Positions 1-10,983 of a stretch of 64,000 nt of DNA are shown here, piece after piece. A program made the position numbers and the translations under genes. A model generated the notes under the pieces. It worked only from the letters and a program-made list of their open reading frames with translations. It was not told the origin of the DNA and did no database searches. The DNA is from Struthio camelus (lineage: Eukaryota; Chordata; Aves; Struthioniformes; Struthionidae), in contig NC_090981.1 in assembly GCF_040807025.1 (NCBI RefSeq), positions 69,573,645-69,637,644 of the forward strand, in the 5' to 3' direction. Numbering within the stretch: the stretch's first letter is position 1; each line of letters opens with the position of its first letter.

Positions 1-3000
1 AACAGCTTTGTTCTGTGGGGAAAGTGTTTTTCTGTCAAGTGCATTTCCACGCTGCCTGCTAATCTGACATAATCTAAATGACAAGAAATGAATGTTGTCC
101 TACAGACTTTGATAACAGCTAAGAGGTTTTTACTCTACCTCTATTTCTTTGTGCGTAACAGTTCAGCTACTAGATGGGTTGCTGTTTTACTTTTTAAGAA
201 GTTGAGTTAAAATATTCAATACTCATTTCAATACATTGAAAGGACATGTGCTGAAATCATTGCATTCTTAAAAGAAAAAAAAATTACAAAAATTAGGTCA
301 GGTAAGTCTCAGCTGCTTGTGAATGTCAATCACATTCCCACCTGCAGTTAGATGCTGTGATGTGGATGCCTTTATTTGAGCTCGTTGCCTTGGGCTTTCT
401 TATAGTCAATAGAGAGAAAGAGGCACTTTCATGGTAACATTCATTTGACTTTTTTTTAGATGTCTGCTTTAGGATGAGATGAATTGCATTTTAAAAGCTC
501 CTGTTTCTCTCTGTTGGGGATAACGGGACCCTAGAGAGACTAGGTCAGATGAATCCCTTCCCTGTAGCCATTTAAAAATGGAACTTTAGAAGCAAACAGA
601 AATGAAAAGCAGAGCTGGAATGACTGAAAAGTAAAATTCTGCTTACTCCATTAAATCTGATACATCTATTTTAAAAAACACAGAATATGTCATGAACTTC
701 CTGCAAATCTTTTCTCATTAATAAATAACTAAAAGCTAAGAAAAAAATATTTAATTGTAAGTTGAAAATGCTGCCCTGAAACACCAGTCTAAAATTTAGC
801 TTTCTCCAGCTCCAGGTCTTTCAAACTAAATGTAAAAGGGCTCTCTGTGAGTGTGAGTTACTGGAGGTGTATATTGTCACAGCTTTAAAAGTTATTGCCT
901 TCACCAAAATCGATGGAAATGAGAGGATCTGTCATCATATACATGAAAGATAATTTGTCAGAAGACCAAGAAGGCTCAGTACAATGGAAGTGACATTGCT
1001 TTAACTACAATCAAAATATAACAGAGCGCTGCACAGAATTTTGGGGCTGGGCATCCTATAAAGCAGGTTCCTTCGTTCCTCACTGGAATCCACAAAGATT
1101 CTAGGAGGGTTTTTATAGGGAGAGGATGATTTACCCTGTTACTAATTTAAAAGTACTGGTTCCGATTTAAAAAAAGATCAGTAGAAATCTCTGTGGCAAT
1201 CAAATCCAATTTATCGATGACCACATCAAAAATATTCTTAAAAGTGTTCGAGAATATTGTTCTCATTACTCATACTGCAAAGCTATTCTAGAACTTCATT
1301 CCAGCGGCTTCAAGTGTACTTGAAATAATTCACTTCTACTGCAATGATGCTATAAGCTTTCTTGCACCAGAGGAGTTCATAGCTCATAGACTGTGATACA
1401 TACTAATATCAAGTACCACTGATTCAATGTGGAAAAATTACACGGGTGTGAATAAGGACAATAACAGTAAAAAAGTTAGAGCACAATATTATATTTCAGT
1501 CTGAGCTAAAAATGAAACAAAACCATATACCTGATATAAACCAACGCGGATGGTGTAATGCAGAAAGAGAACTATATTACAAAGCTCCTGTTGACAGTAC
1601 ACAGAAGAGTCATTGAATGAGACAGGGAGCAGGTATGTATGTGGACTGTGCCGTGGTAAATGAAAGCTCATTTTCTGCTCTCATCCCACTGTACCATTCT
1701 GCACGCGTTCTGAGGAAGAGATGTCAAAAGTTGCTTGAGATTTGGAAGAGGTCTAGCGCTGTGGGAAAGAGCGAGCCCCATGAGGAGGTTTGTAAGAACG
1801 CATTGAACACAAAGTGGGAAGTTTTTCTGTTTACCAGCGTATTATTACCTTAATTTACCTGCACTATAAATTGGCTTCTGCTTAAAAACTTGGAAAGCTC
1901 TTTACAGATTACGTCTGCTTGGCAGAATCTGTTTATCATCCAGCGGTGGACTGCCGGGGTGGGAGAAAACACCCTACTAATTCAAGCTAGTCCAGCAGCT
2001 GCTAGTTCTGATTCTTCTCACTAAAATAATTTTTTTGTGAAAGACGGTGTATTATTTGGCTTTGGGAATGAGAAAAAAAAGTCCGTGTTGTACTTGAAGG
2101 ATGCTGGAGGGTTTACACTGTAACGCCAATTGTGGGAAAAGGACATATTAACAACAGTAACTTCAAACAAAAAGTTCGAACCCTGATTGGTGCTTTTACC
2201 GCATTACCTCTGGGCCTGTCACATGTGCTTTGATGTATTAGGCTTTCTATCGTAAGGAATTGTATTATTGCTATTTATAGTTGCCCTTTTTTTCTAAGCA
2301 TTGTACAAGCACATGATGAGCCAGTCGCTGATCCCCATAAAATTGTAATCTAAACAGATAAGGCAGTAAACATGTGAGAGGGAGCCACGGAAGGGTGAAG
2401 GCACAGCTGTTATCTGAGAGCGTCTCGGTGAGGAGGGAGACCACACTGCAAAACAGAAGACCTACAAAGTGTAGTGGGAGCGGGTATTATTTACTAGTAA
2501 TTTACATAAATAAAAATGCCCTCAAATAATACTGACTATCTCGAAGGTTTATACAACCGTGACTGATAGTTAGTCAATATCAAGTAAGGGTTTCTCTTTC
2601 TAATATTAAACAACGGAATGCTTCTTTAAAAAAAAAAAGCTAAAAATAGTGACGTAGAGCTGACATCATTGCCTCTACTGCGCATCCGGTATTTATACAA
2701 ATGAGTGCCTGCAGGGAGTGCAACCAGGTTAAATCTTAAGGAACAGTTACATATCTTTTAAGAGCTTTCTTCTCCATGTCCCTGCAGTTTGATGTACCTT
2801 GGAAGACACATCTGCTCATGTGGCTTTAGGTTGTAGTTCAGAACTGTATTTCATACAGGCACCAGAATAGGGAACAGTTGTGATACAGATGAGAACAGAG
2901 GCCTTTTTGTACGGTTTTACTTGTCTGTATTTGATTTTCAGAGTTAAATTAAAGAGCGTGTAGCAGCAGTTTTGTGAGGTTATTTCTGGTTTCTGTACAG

Positions 3001-6000
3001 CTCTTCGGGAGAAGCCATAGATCCTTTAACCATAGCCATAAATCCTCCCCTCCCCCCGCCACTTTTTTTGGCCCTTCGCTGTGTTATTGATTCTCAGGAA
3101 CGCGGAGAGGTATTGTAAGGCAGCGTACTTTCATCTTCACTGCCCCCAGGATGCTGCTGTGCGTGCAATGAATTACCGCAGGCACTCATAGAAACAGAAG
3201 TCGATATTGATGTAGTGAATTAACCATAGAACGAGTGTGTTTAATATAGATTAATAAGTTTAAGTATACATGTCAGAAACTCTCTCTACTCTAATGTCTT
3301 GTTTATGCTAATGATGTTCAGACCCTCACCTTCTTTTTTATTAAGTTCTGGATTGTCTGTAAGTCTAAATTGTTCCCGAGAACTCCTGTCGCTGTTGTGC
3401 CCCAGCCCCCAGCCAAGCAGAGAGGTCTCCGTCTGAGCCTTACAGAACGTGCCAGAGGGGAGGTATTTATAATATTTGCATGAGGGATATATACTGTTAG
3501 TATATCTCTGCACTGTCCTTAGAAGACAGATGAAAATTCATTTTGCCCATGGCTCTGAACTGGTTGGAACCCACCATCCAGTTCCAGTGATGGAGCTGCA
3601 TAGCCGAGTTTAAGAGGCCAGGAGGTACTCAAGCTCAAAAGCTGAGCTTGAGCTTGAAGCCTTTTGCTCAGCAGGGCTCTTAAACTCAGTGTGGTTACTC
3701 AGCGTTTGAACTGGAGCTGGGTGATGACTGAACAGCCAGAAACAAGTTTCCTGTGTGTCTCCAGCAAAGAGCTATTTAGAAATCATCTCTTGCTATTCTT
3801 TCTCTTTGAAGCATCCTGTCTGTCTTTTTAGAACAATATAGTTATTTTTTCTTACATCTTAGGTAATTACCAAAATGCCATAGTGATTTTTCATAAAGCA
3901 TGGGAAAAACCAGTCTGTAGAAGCAATCTCTTGTTCCACTGCCTTCTGAAGTGAAATGATAGGTGGCTAAAAATGGGCCTGTGCTCAGGTATTTTTATGA
4001 CTTTTATTGCCGTAAGAGAAAAGTAAAAGCCGACAGTCTGTGGGTCCGTGTAGCAAAGCAGATAGAATATTTTCCTTTTTTCTACAGAAAAGTATGTACT
4101 GGCATTACTCAGCTATTTAATATGAACAAAAGAATGGGTGGGCAGGAACATACATTAAAGGGCTGAAAGGAAATAATTTTTATTGGTCTGTATAATCAGC
4201 CCAGAGTATATTGCTGCTGGAAGATATTACTGAGGAAATGGTTAGTGAGATTTAGAAAAGGATTAGGCATTTATATGAATAGGAATCACATCTGCTGTTA
4301 CACTCATGAGGTTAAAAAAAATTACAAGGCATATCGTTCTTAAGCTTTAGGCCATAAGCTAATCACCAGCTGGAGCTGGAAAGGAATCCCCTCTCTGCCC
4401 CTTTGTTACAGCGCTGCACACTTGGTTGGGGCCGCTGTGGAGGCTCCATGAGAATCGTCAAATTCAGATCGCTTGCCTGTTCTGGTATATTAACTCCTCT
4501 TGTTCCCAGCCTTCAACATGTACTTACCGCTGAGTGCTGCACCCTCACCACTCCCTGCTACCTCCTGTCTTATCCAGCTGTATGAAGCTTAATCTTTAAT
4601 TGAGAATTGCCATCCATAATATATATTTAATCTAATTTTTCTCTGAGAATCGTGAATAATTAATCGACCTCTGTTATATAAAGAGGCCTGTTATAAATCA
4701 GCTGAGCTGCACCTAGAGATTTTTGATGTCAGCATCCTCAAAAGAATTACATCTCTTTAGGCCCATCTATTATTCTAAATATAATTTTGAAGAGGAATTA
4801 TGCATGTAATCTTCATGAGACACAAGTAATCTCCATCACAGATTTGCTACTAAAGCTTTGCAATCCAATAAAGTTGATGTGTTAGTGTTGGTGAGTACTA
4901 ATTTTTTGCTCTTATCATCAGACACCCTTTCATTTAGCATATATACATATGTATTTTTTCCTAAAGGAGAACCTTTTGATGGGAATGGTATCCGATTTTA
5001 CAATAACAATGCAAATGCTGTAACATGTATAAGTAGAAAAACATAGCTGTGGTTTGAGGCCCACAGCCGGCCCTGTAGAGCACGCGTGTCTAGAGTTCGC
5101 TCTTTGTAATCGCGCGTTGCGGCAACGATCTGGATTCTGAGATTTCCTTATATCATCAACTTTACAGTATTTGGATCCTTTCACTGAATTACAGTCACCT
5201 ATTTCCTTTTCATTCTATACTTCAGAACTATAAATGCTGATGATAATCCATGCCAGGTTATTAATAGTTGCTAATGGTCTCAGCTGCTGGTATACGGAGA
5301 TACGGCCATGCAAAAACTGATAATCTGGGCACTGAACTTCCTCACTGGGAAGCCTACCCTAATGAAAGGAGAAGACTGGTGAAGAAGTGGCCTTCTGAGA
5401 GAAAGCCTGGAGTGACTTGGAGCTCTGAAGCTATGATATGAGGAGTTAAAACAAGACAGAGGTAACTAAAGAGGAAGAACTACGGGAATGGAGTGATCAG
5501 AGAATACCCTCTGTGGCAACCTAACAAGACCTGGTAGAGCTGCTTCTGTGAAGGAACGGAAAGAGATGATGGAAAAGCATGGGGAAAGAGCTAGATACAA
5601 ATCTGGGAATGATGAAGTGAGCTCAGCTAAAGAGTAAGAAACTGGAATTTGTGGAAGAGGCTTGCTTTATCTTGAATTTGAATTTTTGGAAGAATCTGGT
5701 ACCAACATGGTTCTCCTGGACTTAACAATTGGAGGGGACTCTAACAGATCCTCCTAAGAAGGGACACCGAAGTAGTTTTAGAGCATGACGCTGGGAAAGT
5801 CTGTGTCTACAGGTGCCAGTATTAACTGCATTATATGTAGCTTGCGAACAGGAGACTTTCATGTGAGGACAAAGGCTAATGACTTCATAAGCTGTACTTT
5901 AGCAGCTTGCAATTTTAGTTCCTGTACTCTGTTGCCTGGGCATAGGTCAAATCTGTCCTTCCCCAGGAAGACCTTTTGCAAAGGCTAGAGAAAATTTTCT

Positions 6001-8200
6001 GATTTATAGGCTGCTTGTGGAATCTCTCCAAAAAAAAGGCATCTTCTATTTCCCTTTCCCCTCAGCTCTCAGGTGTAAGGTGCGATCTGGACCCACAGGG
6101 GCTGCCTGTCAGGCAGAGGGCTCCGCTAGTGATTTTTCTTCTGAGTGGCCAATTTACTCTTTGCTGTAAAAACATGAAATGGGTTACTGGCCTATCATGA
6201 TCTATTTGTATTCGTGATAGGGCAATTTCACGAGTTACTGTGCTCTAGTTATTTGCCATATTCCTCCTGTTGGATGTCCCCAGTGCCATGCTAGAGTTTG
6301 CTGAACAGGAGGGAAGTCGGCAACAGGAGAAAAGGAGTTTCTGTGCTGCCACAGAGCAGAGCCTCATGTGTTCATTAAATTGCTGTTGGTTTTGTGTTAC
6401 TGTACCAGATGCTGAGTAACGAACCCTGTTGTGTGCAGCTGTGCTCCGTGCTAGTGAAGTGACTTCCTCAGCCTCTGTATCTAAAGTCAATGACGACCTT
6501 TCTGAAGTGTGAATACCCCTTGTATTGGGGTGTGGTGATGAATCTGGATTTCCCTCCAGAGCTTTATTAATACATTTCGTATTTCAAGCAAAGTAAACAT
6601 AGTAAAAATCACTTGTTGTCCTGTAAAAGCACAAATGGGTTTGAGGACAGCTTTCATGTAAACTATAGCTCATTAGGCTCTACTTAAGTACTATCATCTT
6701 GCCAAAAGATAACAGATAGATGATAAACGTGAAAGCAGTGGAGGGTGGGGCACGGCTGGGGAGGAGACTAGAGACAATTAAGGAAGGAGCAGAAATCAAA
6801 TAAGGAAGTAATTTATGGCTAAATTGTGATTTGATTTTGCTCAGAAACAACCTAGCTCCCAAATGCCCAGAATATCTTGTTTCCTTAAAAAACCAGGATG
6901 TTAAATGATGAAAAAGCTTTTGCGAATAATAATCGTTGCTCGAGAGATCTGTGGATAGCTTTTGCTTTTCTCTTGCAGCTCCTGTGGTGGCTGATATTTA
7001 TTGAAAAAAAAATCCACAAAATGGTGACTCGGAGAACACTGAGTTCAGAGCCTGGCACATATCCCGTCTACAAATGAATCAGTTTTATTCACTTTGAATA
7101 GCAGGAAGCCACCATACAATTCAGTCTAGTTAGTTATGTGAGGGGGGGGGATAGATCTGTAATACGTATTCCCTGAACTTGTGTAGTCTGATATGCCTCT
7201 CTGAAGAATGGAAAAAAAAGAAAAAAAAGGAAGGAACCTGGAGCGGGTTATGTGATACTCAACTCTCATATGCCTTCTGCAATATATCATCCTTCTCTGC
7301 AGGATTATTGGGGAACAGCAAAAACTGCCAAAATGCTCATGTCGGTCAAAACCCTTTATTTTCCAAGGCACTTTATAGTTGTAAAGGTGAAGTTCTTGTT
7401 TGTCTCTGTCTTCATTACAGAGCCTGAAGTGGAGTAAAGAAATGCCAAGCAACAGGATCCAGTTCCCAGCATTAAAGGAGCTGGGAAGTGGGAAAACTGT
7501 TACTGGCAAACTTTCACTTGTTTCAATAATGTCACAGTGTTCTTTGATGCATGCAACCTGACGGCAATTCTTTAGTTCTGAGACACTTTATGAAAATAAA
7601 GATTGATTCCCCATAATTTCCTTGGGCTCACTAAACTATGCTTGCTCATATTAGGAAAAAGTAGTTACGTTGCATTAATTTCTGGGAAGAAGATTTCCTG
7701 CAAGACCGACAAAGAGGGCACCTTGACAGAGAGAGAACGAACACGTGAGCAAGTAAAGTGAGGGCAAGTTTGTGTTGTAACTGTAAATAAGAGTCATCTC
7801 AGGAGAATTATGTCTCCTTCTATAACTTCTCCCAAGCTAGGACAGGACAAAGTGTCTTCAAAACACTGTAACGGTGGAATCGCTGTGGACTACAGCGCTG
7901 AGCGAACGCTTTCCCTGAATATTGGTGGAAACTTTCTATCTGATCTGAAAACCAAGGGTGGAAAACGTAAAAACTCAAGTAACTTCTGCAGTTAAATTAA
8001 GGCTGAGTAACACCACCTTTCATTTCTGTCCATTTAACTCCCATGTGTGTCCAAGTACGGATCTTATTCAAGGAAATGATAGCAAGTGGTTCACACCTCA
8101 GATAATTATTGTTTTGGTAAAAGGCTGCAGAATCCAGGGCCCCGAAAGCCGGGTGTTTTTCTGTAGCTGGATCCCCCTCGCTCTCGGGAGGCTGTTGTAA
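1..8200. other. Upstream intergenic DNA, no gene supported
   Basis: This AT-rich stretch lies upstream of the NEDD4L CpG island. All open frames are short (at most about 127 codons), overlap each other on both strands and show no recognisable domain, so I treat them as chance frames. I saw no tRNA-like, rRNA-like or CR1-like block. Short homopolymers occur, such as a G9 run at 7142-7150 and an A/G-rich tract near 7205-7232. A nested inverted repeat near 3.6 kb is listed separately. Distal enhancers could be present but cannot be recognised by eye. Confidence 0.6.
3606..3687. repeat. Nested inverted repeat (82 bp core)
   Basis: The outer arms are GAGTTTAAGAG (3606-3616) and its exact reverse complement CTCTTAAACTC (3677-3687). 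Inside them, CTCAAGCTCA (3628-3637) and TGAGCTTGAG (3643-3652) pair perfectly around a 5-base AAAGC loop. Degenerate complementarity continues outward: a CCAGTTCCAG-like motif near 3580 faces a GAACTGGAGCTGG-like motif near 3708. The total imperfect palindrome is therefore about 150-180 bp. It could be a small palindromic DNA-transposon relic or a transcribed hairpin; nothing shows that it is expressed. Confidence 0.75.
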
Positions 8201-8710
8201 GTTTTTATTTCTTTAAGCGGCCAAGCTCCGAGCTGGAGGACCAGGAGCGGGCCGCGCAGGGAGGACTTTGTCGGTCACACAGGGGACAGCGGCTCCGGGG
8301 CAGGCTCGTGTGCGCAGCGGGGAGGGATTGCCGCGACCGGTGTGAGGGAGGAGCCCCCGGCACATGGGGTGCCTCGCCGCACGCCTCTAACGCCTCCGCG
8401 GGAAGGCTGGGAGGGAGGGATGTGCACCGAGAAGCTGTTTGGCAGCCAGACGATTTGTGTTGACTCTGCATTTCCTTTTGACGGGCCTGACTTGCTCCTC
8501 AGAATTCAGAGAAACCTGAATTCGGGCAAAAATCATTTTTAAATTAAAAGCGTCCCTTTCGTTTGTGTGCCTCGAGCTGTCACAGGGAGGCGGACAGCCT
8601 GTGGCCTGCGGCGCAGGCGCCGGCCGAGGTGCTGAGGTGGGTCCCCACCACGGAAGGTTCTGGCGCGGGAGCCCCAGGCTGCCCCGGGCGAGGCGCTGAG
8701 GGGGCGCGAG

Positions 8711-9250
8711 GCCACGGAAGGTTCCCTCCCCTCAGCCCTGGTGAGGCCTCCCCTGGAGGACTGCGTCCACTTCTGGGCTCCCCAGCACAAGAGAGACATG
8801 GCGCTACTGGAGGGAGTCCAGCGGAGGGCTACCAAGATGACGAGGGGACTGGAGCACCTCTGCTCTGAAGAAAGGCTGAGGGAGCTGGGGCTGTTCAGCC
8901 TGGAGAAGAGAAGACTGAGGGGAGACCTGATCAATATGTACAAGTATCTGAAGGGGGGGTGTCAAGAGGATGAGGCCAGTCTCTTCTCCGTGGTGCCCAG
9001 CGACAGGACAAGAGGCAACGGGCACAAACTGAAACCCAGGAAGTTCCATCTGAACCCGAGAAAAAACTTATTTCCTGTGAGGGTGACAGAGCGCTGGCCC
9101 AGGTTGCCCAGAGAGGTGGTGGAGTCTCCTTGGCTGGAGATGTTCACAAGCCGCCTGGACGCGATCCTGGACAACCCTGCTGGAGCAGGGGGGTTGGACC
9201 AGATGATCTCCAGAGGTCCCCGCCAACCTCGGCCCTTCCGTGATTCTGTG
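8711..9250 (+). mobile_element. CR1 LINE, 5'-truncated 3' end, sense to NEDD4L
   Basis: The sequence follows the 3' part of a bird CR1 LINE: CTCAGCCCTGGTGAGGCCTC, then AGGGAGTCCAGCGGAGGGCTAC, TTCAGCCTGGAGAAGAGAAG, GACCAGATGATCTCCAGAGGTC, ending with TGATTCTGTGA. The copy is well preserved and ends about 446 bp upstream of the NEDD4L start codon. Open frames read across it and on into the GC-rich leader, but they are not in the NEDD4L frame. A 13-base direct repeat (GCGCTGAGGGGGC) lies on both sides, at 8693-8705 and 9260-9272. Confidence 0.93.
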
Positions 9251-9696
9251 ACGGGCCGGGCGCTGAGGGGGCCGGCAGCCTCGGCAGCCCCGGGCGAGGG
9301 GAGGCCGCGGCCGGGCCCCGCCGCGGGGGGGGGGGGGGGCTGCAGCGCGGGGGCGGCACCGCCCGCCGCCGCCCCCGCCGCCCCTCCCGCCGGCACCGCA
9401 AGGCGCAGGGCGGGCCGCCGCCGCCGCCGCCAGCCCCGCCCGCCGCGCTCTTTCCGCCCCCAACAACCGCGGCGGCGATTGGGTGTGCGCGGCCGCGGCC
9501 CGCCCCGCTGGGCGGCCGCGGGGCTCCGCGGTGCCGGGACGAGCGCGCTTCCGCGGCCGGGCGAGCGGAGCGGAGCGGAGCGGCGGCGGTTCCCCTCCTC
9601 TCCCCCCGACCCGGCTCGGCTCTTCCCGCCGCCTTCCGCCGCGGGAGGCGGGGGCGAAGGGCGAGAGGGGCGAGCTCACCTGGGCGGCGGGGCCCC
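9251..9696 (+). promoter_or_regulatory. NEDD4L: NEDD4L core promoter and 5' leader
   Basis: This GC-rich segment has GC boxes (CCCCGCCC at 9434-9441 and CCCGCCCC at 9499-9506). It also has an inverted CCAAT box (ATTGG at 9478-9482, about 215 bp before the ATG), a G15 run at 9325-9339 and a (GCGGA)n tract near 9562-9582. I see no TATA box. No ATG occurs between the CR1 end and the coding start, so the leader has no upstream AUG if transcription starts within this segment. The exact start site cannot be read from sequence. Sp1-family and NF-Y binding are inferred from the motifs. Confidence 0.7.
9325..9339 (+). repeat. G15 homopolymer in the promoter
   Basis: Fifteen consecutive G residues sit about 358-372 bp upstream of the start codon, flanked by further GC-rich sequence. 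Such runs can form G-quadruplexes and are prone to length errors in sequencing, so the exact count is uncertain. Confidence 0.9.
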
Positions 9697-9744
9697 ATGG
9701 CGGCCGCGGCGGTGGAGCCCGTCTACGGCCTCGCGGAGGACGAG
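9697..9744 (+). CDS. NEDD4L: NEDD4L coding exon 1 (HECT E3 ligase N-terminus)
   Basis: The exon encodes 16 residues, [16 protein letters not shown], and ends exactly at a GTGAGC splice donor in phase 0. The EPVYGL-EDE core matches the N-terminus of vertebrate NEDD4L, a cytosolic and membrane-recruited HECT E3 ubiquitin ligase. NEDD4L downregulates channels and transporters such as ENaC and is regulated by SGK1 phosphorylation. The paralogue NEDD4 starts differently (VFGLLEDE-type), so NEDD4L is preferred. The ATG is the first in the CpG-island leader. It has G at +4 but C at -3, so its Kozak context is only partly favourable. Only the first residues differ from the mammalian form as I remember it: an alanine run replaces TGLG. 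This exon belongs to the long, C2-containing isoform class. Confidence 0.93.
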
Positions 9745-9750
9745 GTGAGC
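9745..9750 (+). other. NEDD4L: Splice donor of NEDD4L exon 1
   Basis: GACGAG|GTGAGC is a near-consensus U2-type 5' splice site. Using it leaves the reading frame at phase 0, which matches the phase needed by the acceptor at 53481/53482. Confidence 0.9.
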
Positions 9751-9825
9751 CCCTCGCCGCGGGCGGGGAAGGGGCCGGCCTGCGCCCCCGTCTGTGCGAG
9801 TGGGGGGGGGTGCGCGAGGGGGTGT

Positions 9826-10446
9826 GCCCGCCTGCCTGTGCGCATACGTGTGCGTGTGTCTGCCCGTGTGCATGGCCGTGCGTGTCTGTGTGCATGCGTG
9901 TGTGTCTGTGCCTCTGTGCATGCGTGTGTGCGTGCATGTCTGCCTGTCTGCATGCGGGTGTGTGTGTGTGTGTGCACGTGTGTCTATGCCTGTGTGCATG
10001 CGTGTGTGTGCATGCGTGCCTGCCTCTGTGCATATACGTGTGTGCATGCATGTCTGCTTCTGCGCGTGTGTGCAGGTATGCGTGCCTGCATGTGTGCATG
10101 TGCATGTGTGCCTGCCTGTGTGCACGCATGCAGGTATGTGTGCTTGCGTGCCTGCCTCTGTGCATGTGCCTGTGTGCATGCTGGTGCCTGTGTGCATGCA
10201 TGTGTGCACGCATGCAGGTATGTGTGCATGCTGGTGCCTGTGTGCATGCATGTGTGCCTGCCTGTGTGCATGCGTGTGCGTGCATGCGTGCCTGCCTGTG
10301 TGCATGTTTGTATGCACGTGTCATGCGTGCCCGTCCGCACACAGACGGGTGCATGCGGGTGTGCACGGGTGCAGGCGCGGGTGTGCGTGCCTGCCTGCGT
10401 GCACGCGGGTGTCTGTGCGGGTGTGCACAGGTGTGTGCCCGCCCGC
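9826..10446. repeat. GTGTGCATGC-type minisatellite, about 620 bp
   Basis: The block is built from variants of TGTGTGCATGC, TGCCTGCCTG and TGTGTGTG. A higher-order period of 50 bp is visible: the 37 bases from 10171 recur exactly from 10221. Almost the whole block alternates purine and pyrimidine, a pattern that favours Z-DNA. It produces long Cys/Val/Ala-rich open frames on the + strand and His/Thr/Ala-rich ones on the - strand. These are artefacts of the repeat and not genes. The block starts fewer than 100 bp after the exon 1 donor. Confidence 0.93.
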
Positions 10447-10929
10447 GTGCGCCGTGCGGGCGGGCGGCGCGTGGCAGCCCGGCGCGCAGCGGGTGCGCGC
10501 AGGGCGGTGCGCCAGCGCGGCTGAGCTGCGCGGGGGGAGCGGCGGCCGGCACGCTGCCCTTCGCCCCCGGGCAGCGCCTGGGTCTGCGCATCGTCCAGAA
10601 ACCGCTGCAGCGCGGCCCCTCGCCCGCCCGCGGTGCCCTCTCCTGCTCGGTCGGCCGAGGAGGCTCCGGCCCTCGCCAGAGGCTTGCGGCGGGCCGCCGT
10701 CGGGCCGAGGGCTGCGCCCGCCTGGCCAGCACCGCTTAGCCGCTGTGAGGCCTCGCGGTCCCCCCCTGCGCGGCGGGCCCGAAGGCTTGGCTTTGTCCCT
10801 TTTTATCCTGCCTAAACTCGGCTTTCGCCTCTGAAGGCCTCGGAGCGGCCTCAGGAAGCGGCGAGCTGCCGGCGTAGGGAACAAAGAAAGAGCCAGGGCT
10901 GGAGGTGGAAAGAGCTGCTGCTCCCAAAC

Positions 10930-10983
10930 GTCGCCCGAGGAGCGCGGGTGGCCCAGGTCGCCCGAGGAGCGCGGGTGGCCCAG
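10930..10983. repeat. 27-bp tandem duplication in the CpG island
   Basis: Two adjacent identical 27-base units begin GTCGCCCGAGGAGCGCGGGT and end GGCCCAG, at 10930-10956 and 10957-10983. Their identity implies a recent duplication or an ongoing variable tandem repeat. Confidence 0.92.

Noticed and set aside
2165..2205. tRNA-like TTCGAAC motif
   Set aside because: The bases flanking the loop do not form a T stem and no acceptor or anticodon arms can be placed.
8741..9748. 335-codon plus-strand frame ending just after exon 1
   Set aside because: It reads through the CR1 copy and then through GC-rich leader sequence, and it is not in the NEDD4L frame. It has no family signature beyond the transposon.
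9068..10732. Long His/Thr/Ala-rich frame on the minus strand and matching Cys/Val-rich frames on the plus strand
   Set aside because: They are produced by the GT/CA-type minisatellite and CpG-rich flanks, and open frames run in several phases on both strands. This is typical of a stop-poor repeat and not of coding sequence.
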